Assembly: GCF_008635795.1 (NCBI RefSeq)
Contig: NZ_VWRQ01000005.1
Location: 62,001-126,000 of the forward strand
Direction: 5' to 3'
Origin: Paenibacillus tepidiphilus
GTDB taxonomy: Bacteria > Bacillota > Bacilli > Paenibacillales > Paenibacillaceae
Length of the DNA stretch: 64,000 nt
Shown: piece by piece, positions 28,062 through 36,134 of the stretch
Layout of the letters: each line of letters starts with the position of its first letter
How positions within the stretch are numbered: the stretch's first letter is position 1
Notes under the pieces: generated by a model
The model's database searches: none
What the model was told of the DNA's origin: nothing
Seen by the model: the letters and a program-made list of their open reading frames with translations, nothing else
Program-made: the position numbers and the translations under genes

Positions 28062-29174
28062 TTAACCTTCTGCCTCCAAGAATTGGACCTGAATGGACAC
28101 AATTTCAGCCCGGGACCCGATCCGGATAGGCGGACCCCAGAAGCCATACCCGGAAGAAACGACAGAATGCAGCCGTCCCTTCTGCAGGTATCCCCAGTCA
28201 TTCTCGAACAGCCTGTCCGTGATCAGATTGCCGGGGGCGATCTGCCCGCGGTGGGTGTGGCCCGAGACCATCAGGTCAACGCCCTGCTGCTCGGCAATCT
28301 CAAATTCCACCGGCTGATGCTCCAGCATAATGACCGGTCCTGAGCGGTCAACGCCTTCCATCAGATCCGCCAGCGCCGCCCGGTCCGGGTCGCTGTAATC
28401 TTTTCGCCCAATCAGCGTCAGTCCGTCTCCAAGCTCAAGCGTCTCGTCATAGAGAACCTGGAGTCCGCTTTCTTCCAGCAGCCCGATCAGCTCCTCTGTC
28501 TCCCCCTTGAAGCGGTCATGATTGCCCAGAGAGGCGAACACACCCATGGGAGCTTTAATCTCCGAGAGGATTTCGCCGATACCCTTGTCTTGGTAGGGGA
28601 TGATATCATCATCTACGATATCGCCGGGAAGCAGCACAATATCCGGCTTCAGCGCGTTGATCTCCTCAACCATCCGCTTCGCATGGGCTTTGCCTGACAA
28701 ATAGGCAAAATGCATATCGGACGCCATCACAATATGCAGCTCCCCCGCCTCGGGACCCGCCTTGTTCATCTGGATGTCGTAGGAGCGGACCACCGGGCTA
28801 TAGGCATTGAAGCTCCCGTATCCGAGCAGACCAAGCAGCAGAGTCAATGTAATCCAGCCCGAAGCCTTCTGGACGGCACGGCGCGGCAGCCTGGTCAGCT
28901 TGGTTAACCACAACATAAGATGGACAACCGGAAGCAGCAGGGCCAGTAAGCCGAACAAGGCCAGCCAATAGCTCCCGATAACGCTTAGAATCGTTGAACC
29001 TGCAACAACTCTGGAGAGAATAAGCGAGCTTGCCAGGAAGATGAGTGTAATCACATAGACAATGCGGAATCGATCCGATACCGCCGGCCTGATCCATCTC
29101 CAGCCGCTCCAGCCGATGTAGAACACAATCAAGCCGTAAACCATGATAAATACGAGTCCGAGGATGATGTACAT
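28062..29174 (-). CDS. Membrane-anchored metallophosphoesterase (YkuE/YaeI type)
   Basis: 370 residues. About four membrane helices occupy residues 1-125. The catalytic calcineurin-like domain then follows with its metal motifs in order: DMHFAY (D-x-H, about 153), GDIVDDD (about 186), GNHDRF (about 215), and GHTHRGQ (about 298-303 region). This two-metal enzyme class hydrolyses phosphoesters; YaeI/YkuE homologues act on lipid substrates outside the membrane (family knowledge). ATG follows AAGGAGA. The active domain would face the outside. Confidence 0.88.
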   Translation of the reverse strand: MYIILGLVFIMVYGLIVFYIGWSGWRWIRPAVSDRFRIVYVITLIFLASSLILSRVVAGSTILSVIGSYWLALFGLLALLLPVVHLMLWLTKLTRLPRRAVQKASGWITLTLLLGLLGYGSFNAYSPVVRSYDIQMNKAGPEAGELHIVMASDMHFAYLSGKAHAKRMVEEINALKPDIVLLPGDIVDDDIIPYQDKGIGEILSEIKAPMGVFASLGNHDRFKGETEELIGLLEESGLQVLYDETLELGDGLTLIGRKDYSDPDRAALADLMEGVDRSGPVIMLEHQPVEFEIAEQQGVDLMVSGHTHRGQIAPGNLITDRLFENDWGYLQKGRLHSVVSSGYGFWGPPIRIGSRAEIVSIQVQFLEAEG

Positions 29175-29188
29175 ATGATTCTCCTTAT

Positions 29189-29379
29189 TTAATCTAACCT
29201 CAAGTATACCTCATCCAGCAGCTCAAATCGATTCCGCTCAAATCGGATCAGCCCTTCCTGCTCCGGACGATTCATATCCACGTGGAGCCGCTGCCTGTCC
29301 CGGATTGGGAAGGCTTGTTCTACTCCGCCGGGTTCAAAGAAGGCGGATAACGCCACCGGTAAAATGTCGCTGACGAGCA
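29189..29379 (-). CDS. Possible small protein upstream of the phosphoesterase gene
   Basis: A 63-codon frame from ATG 29379 ending 14 nt before the phosphoesterase start. The C-terminal half (MNRPEQEGLIRFERNRFELLDEVYLRLD region) has normal charged composition and codon use, whereas the N-terminal part looks like antisense sequence and no ribosome site precedes the ATG. The opposite strand also carries open frames here. Not recognised. It may be the remnant of a longer gene. Confidence 0.3.
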
Positions 29380-29463
29380 TCGCCGAAATGATCCGCGATG
29401 AAGGTGTTACAAGTGCCTTGCGCATTCTTAGAAATGCGCTCAAGAAGCAAGAAGTAATAACAA

Positions 29464-29505
29464 ACATGCCCCTCGCCCCTTGCATCAGCAAAGGGCGAGG
29501 GGCAT
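29464..29505 (-). terminator. Hairpin terminator after the DMT exporter gene
   Basis: ATGCCCCTCGCCC pairs with GGGCGAGGGGCAT around a loop of about 13 nt, 25-65 nt after the exporter stop. The tail on the minus strand is T-rich but broken (TGTTTGTT). Confidence 0.75.
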
Positions 29506-29529
29506 TTCCGTCACGCGCCGTTTATTCGC

Positions 29530-30489
29530 TTATTGCCGGGCCAAGGCGTTGGTACCCCGCCAGCGCAGCTTATACAGCTCCGGCAGGGCTACGCCGAGCA
29601 GCACCAGTACTACACCGGCCCACTGCAAGCCGCTCACCTGCTCATGAAGCACAAAGGAGGACAGCAGCACGGCTACCGGCAGCTCGGCGGCTCCAAGAAT
29701 CCCGGCCATGGCACCGCCGATATGCGGTACACCGATGGCGAACAGCAGCGGCGGGATGAACGCGCCGAACAAGCCCAGCAGGAATCCGTACAGCAGCAGC
29801 TGTCCCCACAGCAAGCCGTTAAACAGGAAATACGGCGGAAAAAGAATGCACAGCAGCAGCAGACCGCCTGTAACCATCCAGGCGCTCCGGTAAGCCGGAT
29901 GGGCCGCAGGTACCGCTTTGCCGCTGAAGATAATGAACAGGGAATAGCTTACTGCGGATAACAGGCCCAGGCTAAGCCCCAGCAGATCGAACCCGGCAGT
30001 CTCCTGGTTCAGAATGCCGGCTGCCAGGAGGGTTCCTCCGAATAGGAGCAGCAAAGTCAGTACCGTGATCTTGTCGGGCCGCTGGCGTTTGCTTACGGCC
30101 TGAATCAGTACGCTGATCCAGGTGAACTGGAACAGTAGAATAATGGCCAATGAAGCCGGGATATAACGCAGCGACTGGTAATACAGCAGACCGGTAACCA
30201 CCGTCGGTGCTCCGGCCAGCATCAGCAGGAGCCGTTGCTTCCAGGTTAATCGGACAGGGGCCAGCTTTGGAGCGGCGGTCTGTTTAACAGCGTTCTGCTC
30301 CTTGCGGCTTGCCTTCCACTTAGTATACAAGGCCAGCAGCCAGGCAAGAATACAGCCGGTCAGCAGCTGTGTCCCGACTACCTCCCCCAGCTGGTAGCCT
30401 TCCCCGTAAGCCAGTACAACGATTGTCGATAAGATACCGTAGCTCATTGCTCCTACAAGCACGGATATTAAATACTTCATGTCTTTCAT
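29530..30489 (-). CDS. DMT/EamA-family transporter under a purine riboswitch
   Basis: 319 residues with ten predicted helices in two EamA repeats (about 5-150 and 160-310), the drug/metabolite transporter plan, usually exporters. A polar loop of ~35 residues separates helices 2 and 3. The ATG at 30489 follows AGGAGG by 10 nt; a second Met is at residue 4. A purine-type riboswitch with a terminator expression platform precedes it, so the cargo is probably a purine base, nucleoside or related toxic compound (inference). Gene function by analogy: Bacillus PbuE, an unrelated exporter, is under an adenine-responsive version of the switch. Confidence 0.88.
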   Translation of the reverse strand: MKDMKYLISVLVGAMSYGILSTIVVLAYGEGYQLGEVVGTQLLTGCILAWLLALYTKWKASRKEQNAVKQTAAPKLAPVRLTWKQRLLLMLAGAPTVVTGLLYYQSLRYIPASLAIILLFQFTWISVLIQAVSKRQRPDKITVLTLLLLFGGTLLAAGILNQETAGFDLLGLSLGLLSAVSYSLFIIFSGKAVPAAHPAYRSAWMVTGGLLLLCILFPPYFLFNGLLWGQLLLYGFLLGLFGAFIPPLLFAIGVPHIGGAMAGILGAAELPVAVLLSSFVLHEQVSGLQWAGVVLVLLGVALPELYKLRWRGTNALARQ

Positions 30490-30539
30490 GTCTAAGATGC
30501 CTCCTGAATCTTCTGTTTCGGCCGCAACACGCAAATAAA

Positions 30540-30590
30540 CCTAACTCCGGGACAGGGACACTGACAGCGGTCCTTGTCTTCGTAGTTAGG
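30540..30590 (-). terminator. Riboswitch-controlled terminator (expression platform)
   Basis: On the minus strand CCTAACT (30584-30590) plus GACAAGGAC pairs with GTCCCTGTC plus AGTTAGG (30540-30546), followed by TTTATTT. The 5' arm is the same sequence that forms the 3' side of P3/P1 in the aptamer, so aptamer and terminator exclude each other. Confidence 0.75.
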
Positions 30591-30655
30591 AAGTATAGGC
30601 TTCCTGTAGAAACCCTCGCCCTATGATACCTGATGGCTGCGAGGTTATACGAGAA
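30578..30655 (-). promoter_or_regulatory. Purine riboswitch aptamer, guanine-type core, variant L2
   Basis: The core is conserved. P1 is TCGTA/TACGA, J1/2 TATAA, P2 CCTCGC/GCGAGG, J2/3 GTTTCTAC, P3 AGGAAG/CTTCCT and J3/1 AACTACGA. The specificity base in J3/1 is C, which indicates guanine or hypoxanthine. L2 is about 19 nt instead of 7, and its 3' end (ATAGG) is complementary to L3 (CCTAT), extending the usual two-pair loop-loop contact to five. Ligand binding would block the terminator at 30540-30590, giving an ON switch for the exporter. Confidence 0.8.
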
Positions 30656-30839
30656 CGGTATGTATTTATCGGTTGACGACTGTTCATATGTTACATGCCA
30701 AGTGAGCTGCCGTCAACCCTTATTTCTTTAAATTTGTAATTTCACTGCTTCTTCTCCACCGCTGCAGACGGATAATTGTAACAACAAAAAGTGAGCCAAT
30801 AATTCGGCTCACTTCCCTGCAGTATATCCCTTATGGAGA

Positions 30840-31808
30840 TTATTTGCCTGTATACAGTTTCGTCTTCATCAAAGCCTCAAGGAACGAGAACTTGCTGAAT
30901 GCCGTGCCGCCTTGAGCAATCGGATCAACCAGATTTACGTATACATTACCGCTCTTGACCGCCTTCAGGCTCTTCCAGATCGCATTCTTCTGCAGCTCTT
31001 CCATCGCCTTCGGGTTATCCTTGTTCTCATCCGCCGAGAACTGTACGAACAGGTAGTCCGGATTGATTGCGGCAAAAGCCTCCAGCGAAACGAGCTGCTG
31101 CGCTTTCACCTGGGAAATTTCCTGCGGAACAGCCGCACCGAGATCGGCGTACAGGGAACGGTTGAAGAAGACATCCTTCGGATACAGGTACAGGTTACCG
31201 GAGCGGACGCGGACCGCTACGACCTTCTTATCCTTGAACTTAGGCGTCAGCTTCACTTTAGCTTCCTTCAGCTCACTCTGGTATTTCAGAATGGCGGCGG
31301 TCGATTCCTTCTGCTTGCCGGTCAGCGCCGCGAGCAGCTTCAGGTTGTCCATCCAGTCGGTAGCAATATGCGATACCGGAATGGTCGTGGCGATCTTCGC
31401 CAGCTTCGCATTGGTTTCATCCGGGAACTTCGTGCTGCTGAGAATCACAGCCGGCTTCAGCTTCAGAATGGCTTCCAGATTCGGTTCGGTCTTCTCGCCG
31501 ATTGGCTGGACGCCTTTCGTAATCTTGGCGAACATATCAGGGAAATCACCGCCGACGGTCAATGCACCCTTCGGTTTGAAGTTCAGCACCAGCGCGTCCT
31601 CCAGCGCCTCGATGGCACCGGCGATGACAATATTGTCGGTCTTGGCCGGAACGGTGTAGACCTTGCCTTTATAAGTAATTTTCTGCGTCTTTTGCGCAGC
31701 CTGCGCAGCTTTGGCGACACTAGCCGGTGCGGCGTTAACGCTTGCGACTGAACCGATATTGAGTGCCATTACACCGGCCAGCACGAGACCCATTAATTTT
31801 TTCTTCAT
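30840..31808 (-). CDS. Fur-regulated iron/siderophore-type periplasmic-binding protein without lipobox
   Basis: 322 residues in the FepB/FeuA-type helical-backbone binding fold. A signal peptide of ~27 residues ends ASVNAA-P, fitting signal peptidase I. There is no Cys anywhere near it, so unlike most Gram-positive binding proteins it is not a lipoprotein. The N-lobe starts at about residue 58 (NIVIAGAIEALEDALVL), the connecting helix near 150, and the C-lobe ends with the LEALMKTKLYTGK tail. No permease or ATPase gene is adjacent. A strong Fur box lies upstream. It may be secreted or wall-associated and feed a transporter encoded elsewhere. Followed by a hairpin at 30793-30824. Confidence 0.85.
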   Translation of the reverse strand: MKKKLMGLVLAGVMALNIGSVASVNAAPASVAKAAQAAQKTQKITYKGKVYTVPAKTDNIVIAGAIEALEDALVLNFKPKGALTVGGDFPDMFAKITKGVQPIGEKTEPNLEAILKLKPAVILSSTKFPDETNAKLAKIATTIPVSHIATDWMDNLKLLAALTGKQKESTAAILKYQSELKEAKVKLTPKFKDKKVVAVRVRSGNLYLYPKDVFFNRSLYADLGAAVPQEISQVKAQQLVSLEAFAAINPDYLFVQFSADENKDNPKAMEELQKNAIWKSLKAVKSGNVYVNLVDPIAQGGTAFSKFSFLEALMKTKLYTGK

Positions 31809-31846
31809 GACCCACTACCACTCTCCAACCCCAGTATTTTTTTAGT

Positions 31847-31865
31847 GATAATGATTATCACTATC
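31847..31865 (-). promoter_or_regulatory. Fur box
   Basis: GATAATGATTATCACTATC matches the consensus GATAATGATTATCATTATC at 18 of 19 positions. It lies 39 nt upstream of the binding-protein start, with further TTATCA-type half-sites extending to about 31875. Confidence 0.85.
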
Positions 31866-31969
31866 ACAATTATCATAGTCCATCTTCCCGCCGGTGAACA
31901 TGGACTATATCCATAATATAACTGGACGATTTGCGGATTATGGCAGCAGAACTTCCGGTTCCTGTAAAC

Positions 31970-32140
31970 CTAATACAACCGTTCCTCACCAGTAATCGGA
32001 TTGGTAAATGCCTGCTCGACATCACTGCGGGTCAGTTCATCTGCAAATTCAGTCTCTCTCTTGCCGGAGCGGTCCTTTGTGTCCAGCTTCTTAGCCGCCG
32101 CTGTGCTGTTATCTTTCGCTTGGTTGGGCTGTTTGTCCAT
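31970..32140 (-). CDS. Small acidic/basic hydrophilic protein of unknown function
   Basis: 56 residues, very hydrophilic, no hydrophobic segment, likely disordered (KQPNQAKDNSTAAAKKLDTKDRSGKRETEF) with a more ordered C-terminus (DELTRSDVEQAFTNPITGEERLY). The ATG at 32140 follows GGAGGAG by about 8 nt, a strong site, so it is probably translated. It resembles small sporulation or stress proteins in character only; not recognised. Transcribed alone. Confidence 0.65.
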   Translation of the reverse strand: MDKQPNQAKDNSTAAAKKLDTKDRSGKRETEFADELTRSDVEQAFTNPITGEERLY

Positions 32141-32217
32141 TAATGTGCACTCTCCTCCATTGTATATGCCCTCATAGGGTACGGCCGTTCTCTTGTTTTT
32201 ATACGGCTTATGAGAAC

Positions 32218-32257
32218 ACAAAGAAGCCTGCAACCCAGGAGTTGCAAGCTTCTTTGT
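32218..32257. terminator. Hairpin terminator after the NSS transporter gene
   Basis: ACAAAGAAGC (32218-32227) pairs with GCTTCTTTGT (32248-32257), with an inner TGCAAC/GTTGCA stem; T-rich on both strands. Confidence 0.85.
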
Positions 32258-32285
32258 TTGTAGTGAGGGACGGCTGGGAATAAGT

Positions 32286-33638
32286 TTAGAACGACAAAAT
32301 ACCGGAGGTGTGCAGCAGCACCAGGAAAACAAGTACAGGTGCAACATACCGCAGCATGAACAGCCAGATCTTGAACCAGCGGGCCTGCAGACCGGCTGCT
32401 TCCGCTGCCCCTTTCCAGACATATCCGGCAAAAATCGTGATCAGCAGCCCGCCAAGCGGCAGCATAATGTTGGAGGTGACAAAGTCCACCCAGTCGAACA
32501 GCGCTTTCCCGCCGAAGGTAAGCTCCGGGAACATGCCAAGCGACATCGCCGAAGGTACACCAACCAGGAAGCAGAGTAAGGACAAGATCCAGACCGCGCG
32601 CGTACGGCTGATGCTCCAGCGTTCCATCGCATAGGATACTGGTACTTCCAGCAGTGATACTGCCGAAGTCAAAGCGGCAATGGCCAGCAGAATGAAGAAC
32701 AAGCCGCCGAACAATGCGCCGAAGGGCATAGCCGAGAATGCCGCCGGCAGAGCGATGAAGATCAGGGAAGGCCCCTGATCGGGAGCGATGCCGAAGGAGA
32801 AGGTTGTCGGGAAGATAATCAATCCGGCAATGAACGCGTAAATCAGATCCCCGGCGCCAATCGCCATGGTGGCGGTACCCAGTGATTGCTTTTTATCCAC
32901 ATAAGAGCCGTAGGTCAGCAGAATCCCCATTCCGAGCGACAGCGAGAAGAATGCATGTCCCAGGGCAACGAGGGCCGATTCCGCCGTGAGCACCGAAAAG
33001 TCAGGCTTCAGGAAAAAGGACACACCCGCTGAAGATCCAGGTAAGGTTAAGGCCCGGATCATGAGGACAATAAGCAGAATGACCAGCCCGGGAATCAGTA
33101 CTTTATTGAATTTCTCGATTCCGCCTGCTACTCCGAGGACAACCACGCCTGCCGTAATCAGCATGGCTACCCCCTGCCAGACAATCGGCAGTATTCCTGA
33201 GCTGAAGGAGCTGAATGCCCCGGCGTAATCGGTGGTGCTGAACAGATCGCCATTGAAGGCAATTACCGCATAATGCAGCGTCCAGCCTGCTACAATCACA
33301 TAAAAGGAAAGAATCAGAAAAGGTGCCAGCACCTGCAAAATTCCTGCAGCCTTCCAGCCCTTCCCGCCACCCGCGCGGATAAACGAGGTTGCTGCACTGC
33401 CCCGTCCGCTGCGTCCGATAGCCAATTCGGCCAACAGCACCGGCAAGCCGATCAGCACCAGACAGACAATGAAGAGCAGAAAGAAAGCAGCTCCTCCGTT
33501 CTCTCCGGTAATATACGGAAACTTCCACATGTTCCCCAGGCCTACCGAGCTGCCGATGGCTGCCAGAATAAAGCCGCTGGATGAAAAGCGCTCCTTCTTC
33601 TCCGTAAGCAGATTTGTTCCCTTGTTCGTTTGATTCAT
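32286..33638 (-). CDS. Sodium:neurotransmitter symporter family (NSS/SNF) transporter
   Basis: 450 residues with about 12 helices. Helix 1 carries the NSS signature SSGFILAAIGSSVGLGNMWKFPYITGENGG (about residues 19-48), whose unwound part binds Na+ and substrate. GLPVLLAELAIGR ends helix 2. It should import an amino acid together with Na+, as in LeuT/MhsT. ATG at 33638 has a GAATGGGGT-like weak ribosome site. It is a single-gene transcript. Confidence 0.94.
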   Translation of the reverse strand: MNQTNKGTNLLTEKKERFSSSGFILAAIGSSVGLGNMWKFPYITGENGGAAFFLLFIVCLVLIGLPVLLAELAIGRSGRGSAATSFIRAGGGKGWKAAGILQVLAPFLILSFYVIVAGWTLHYAVIAFNGDLFSTTDYAGAFSSFSSGILPIVWQGVAMLITAGVVVLGVAGGIEKFNKVLIPGLVILLIVLMIRALTLPGSSAGVSFFLKPDFSVLTAESALVALGHAFFSLSLGMGILLTYGSYVDKKQSLGTATMAIGAGDLIYAFIAGLIIFPTTFSFGIAPDQGPSLIFIALPAAFSAMPFGALFGGLFFILLAIAALTSAVSLLEVPVSYAMERWSISRTRAVWILSLLCFLVGVPSAMSLGMFPELTFGGKALFDWVDFVTSNIMLPLGGLLITIFAGYVWKGAAEAAGLQARWFKIWLFMLRYVAPVLVFLVLLHTSGILSF

Positions 33639-33786
33639 GGACTGACCCCATTCTCTTTTTTAGACATCATTATAACCTAACTAATCGCGTGAGATATATA
33701 GGGAAATAAAATTATTTAATTGGATGTTAATTCCAATTGTCACACCTGATCATTGGGGATGATATTTCGCAAGCAGGCGTGCAAAA

Positions 33787-33822
33787 GACAGGAACCACAG
33801 CCCGAAGACGGTGGTTCCTGTC
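33787..33822 (-). terminator. Terminator after the GNAT gene
   Basis: GACAGGAACCAC (33787-33798) pairs with GTGGTTCCTGTC (33811-33822), with TCTTTTG following on the minus strand. Confidence 0.85.
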
Positions 33823-33891
33823 CAGACGAAACAATATTTAATGTCAGGCGTAACGGAATCGAATACCGGGCGGCCGGAACTCCACTAGCAA

Positions 33892-34941
33892 TCACCCCGC
33901 CGCTATATCATTCCAGCCAGCGTCAAACGCAGAGCATATGCCCATTTTCCGAAACCAGGCTATATCCTTCTCCAGTCGTTCCATATCCACCGGCTGATCC
34001 TGTTTCTTCATCTTGGAGATTGCTTTACGGACCAGCTCCGGCTGATTGGCTTTGATCATGCAATACAGCTCCTCCACCAGCAATCTTGGTTCTTCGCCGG
34101 AAGCCTGCGACAAATAATTGCCCCACTCCAGCCACCCCGCTTCATCCAGATCCTCCAGATTTTCAATCGGAGCATAGGAAGAGAACGAGGTATAACAGTT
34201 CTCCAGCTTGAAGCCGAGACTCTCGGCCAGAGCCCTGGACCCGCTATTCGTGGATACACACATCCACTCCACGGTGTGGTACCCCTTGGCCAGACAAGCC
34301 TCAAGGACCGCAGAAGCGGCCTGCTTGGCAAGCCCCTTACGGCGGTGGGCGGGAGCGGTATGTATACCGATGGCGACCCTGCCCCGGGCTGCGCAGTCAC
34401 TTAAGGACCAGCTGGCGATGTAATCATTCAGCCGGACAAAATAACCGCATCCCTTGGCGGCAAAGAGATCCGGATCTCCCCAGCCTTCCGCCCAATCCAG
34501 GACGCGGCCGGCATTGGTGAACCCGGTCTGCCGGAGTTCCTCCGGATTGACCGGCTCCAGCACATAACCGTCCGGAAGCGGGCGTTCCACGGGTCTATAG
34601 CTGTCCCGGGTCAAGCTGTATTTGCACCGGGTATACGGCCGTATATAACGGTTTGGGTGAACCTGCTGAATTTTACCGGCCCATTCCTCTCGATCAGGCG
34701 TTACACTCTCCCAGAAATCCAGCAATCCCCCGATGGCCCGGTTAAATTCACCGTTCTCCGGGTTTCCTGCGAGCAGCACGGTTTCACAGGTTCTGATCAG
34801 CACCGATTCCGGCTGATCGGCAGAGTCTGCCCAGATTTCACCGGGCAGTTCTCCATCCAGCACAGCGAATACCGAAAGTTCATTATGGCATTGAATGAGC
34901 GGTGTTACCTTGTGATAATCTTCTTTGGTCAATTGAATCAT
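33892..34941 (-). CDS. GNAT family N-acetyltransferase (two-domain)
   Basis: 349 residues. The first ~125 form a degenerate GNAT-like half. The second part (about 125-265) has the acetyl-CoA loop as IGIHTAPAHRRKGLAKQAASAVLEACL (about 193-219; R-R-K-G-L-A for the usual Q/RxxGxG/A), followed by NSGSRALAESLGFK. A C-terminal helical tail of ~80 residues is extra. Two-domain enzymes of this FR47-like type are common in Paenibacillus; the substrate is unknown. Transcribed alone, with its own terminator. Confidence 0.82.
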   Translation of the reverse strand: MIQLTKEDYHKVTPLIQCHNELSVFAVLDGELPGEIWADSADQPESVLIRTCETVLLAGNPENGEFNRAIGGLLDFWESVTPDREEWAGKIQQVHPNRYIRPYTRCKYSLTRDSYRPVERPLPDGYVLEPVNPEELRQTGFTNAGRVLDWAEGWGDPDLFAAKGCGYFVRLNDYIASWSLSDCAARGRVAIGIHTAPAHRRKGLAKQAASAVLEACLAKGYHTVEWMCVSTNSGSRALAESLGFKLENCYTSFSSYAPIENLEDLDEAGWLEWGNYLSQASGEEPRLLVEELYCMIKANQPELVRKAISKMKKQDQPVDMERLEKDIAWFRKMGICSAFDAGWNDIAAG

Positions 34942-35039
34942 TGCCGATTCCTCCCGCGATGTTTTTCTTTTATTGTCGTGTCGGGAACCGGCTGCAGCAA
35001 GGATTGAAATGGATATATTTGTTTTATACGGACAAGCCG

Positions 35040-35897
35040 TTAATCTTCATGCAGCCAGCTTGCCAGCTTCTGCTCGAACCGCTCCGGTTCTTCGAACATC
35101 GGATTGTGGCCGCTGCGCTCAAAGACCACTTTGGTCACGAGGGAATTCGGGGCCTTATCCAGAGCATCCCATAGCGCTAAAGGCCCGACCAGATAATCAT
35201 ACCGTCCAAGCCCCAGAAACACCGGTTTGGCGCAGGCATGGAGCTCTGTGAGCAGGTCGATCTCCGCAAATACTTCGCCCCATAGATAGTCAATGACCGG
35301 CATATTCATCTGTACCCCATCCCACAGAGCAGTGGAATCATAAGTGTAATCGTAGAAGCTTTGGGCTCCCATCCGGCAGCACATATGCGCAAAACGCCGC
35401 TCCGGCTCTCTCCGGATATCCTCCTCCAGCAGCGCCATTTGCCGGGTGAACCAGCTTCTGCGCTCCGGGTCGGCCTGGCGTTCAAAGTACTCCGCACTTT
35501 CCCGCTGCCGCCCGGCACTGTTGGATGGAGCTGTATTCAGCAGGACCAGCCTGCGCACATGCTGCGGATACCGCTTCGCATATGCCATTGCCATAAAGGC
35601 ATGGCCGGAATGGCCCAAAATGGTAAACTCAACGAGTCCCAATTGTTGCCTGGCATACTCGATATCCTCAATGATCGGAGCCAGACCCTTCAGCTGGAGC
35701 GCCTCCGCCCGGAGCGGGAAGCCGAATCCCCTGTGGTCCAGAAAAATCAGCTCGCTCCCAGCAAACCGGTCCGGCGGAAACAGCCTTGAATAATAAAGGC
35801 TGCTGCCAATCACCAGTACGGCAGGTCCGGTACCCCGTCTCTCATAATGTAAAATGTATCCGTCACATTGAATAATTCCGTTAGAGTAGTTATCCAT
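35040..35897 (-). CDS. Alpha/beta hydrolase
   Basis: 285 residues. The strand-helix core starts at ILHYERRGTGPAVLVIGSSLYYS. The FLDHRGFGFP turn is followed by the nucleophile elbow LGHSGHAFMA (Ser about 96). Late Asp in LGRYDYLVGP (about 227) and His in RSGHNPMFEEPERF (about 261) complete the triad in prolyl-aminopeptidase-like order. It likely acts on a small ester, amide or epoxide. Start ATG at 35897 is 2 nt after the stop of a 27-codon frame, which suggests coupling. Confidence 0.85.
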   Translation of the reverse strand: MDNYSNGIIQCDGYILHYERRGTGPAVLVIGSSLYYSRLFPPDRFAGSELIFLDHRGFGFPLRAEALQLKGLAPIIEDIEYARQQLGLVEFTILGHSGHAFMAMAYAKRYPQHVRRLVLLNTAPSNSAGRQRESAEYFERQADPERRSWFTRQMALLEEDIRREPERRFAHMCCRMGAQSFYDYTYDSTALWDGVQMNMPVIDYLWGEVFAEIDLLTELHACAKPVFLGLGRYDYLVGPLALWDALDKAPNSLVTKVVFERSGHNPMFEEPERFEQKLASWLHED

Positions 35898-35899
35898 AT

Positions 35900-35983
35900 T
35901 TATATTCCCCGCTTTCGGTTTGTTGTGGCCCCACCTCCTTTCGCTGCGGATTCCATGATATTCTCCATGGAGCGTTCCAGCAT
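35900..35983 (-). CDS. Possible 27-residue leader peptide of the hydrolase gene
   Basis: MLERSMENIMESAAKGGG... ends with a TAA 2 nt before the hydrolase ATG. AAGGGGGG lies 8 nt upstream of its ATG. The N-terminal half would be an amphipathic helix. Another frame (32 codons from 35992) starts at the neighbouring ATG, so it is unclear which is translated. Not recognised. Confidence 0.35.
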   Translation of the reverse strand: MLERSMENIMESAAKGGGATTNRKRGI

Positions 35984-36134
35984 ATCATGTTCCCCCCTTT
36001 CACATTGTCTCCCGTAAGGTTTCGCCGAAGCGGACGGTAATCCCTGTCTTTGGTGAACGTATTCGCGAGTTCCAGTTCCAGTGTTTGTCCACAGCCGCTT
36101 TGGAGGTAATGAAGGAAAAAAGGAGGGATTGCAT

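Noticed and set aside
29364..29759. Plus-strand ORF starting MSLTSIAEMIRDEG
   Set aside because: It reads through the terminator hairpin and into the antisense of the DMT exporter gene and has no ribosome site, although its first 35 codons look protein-like.
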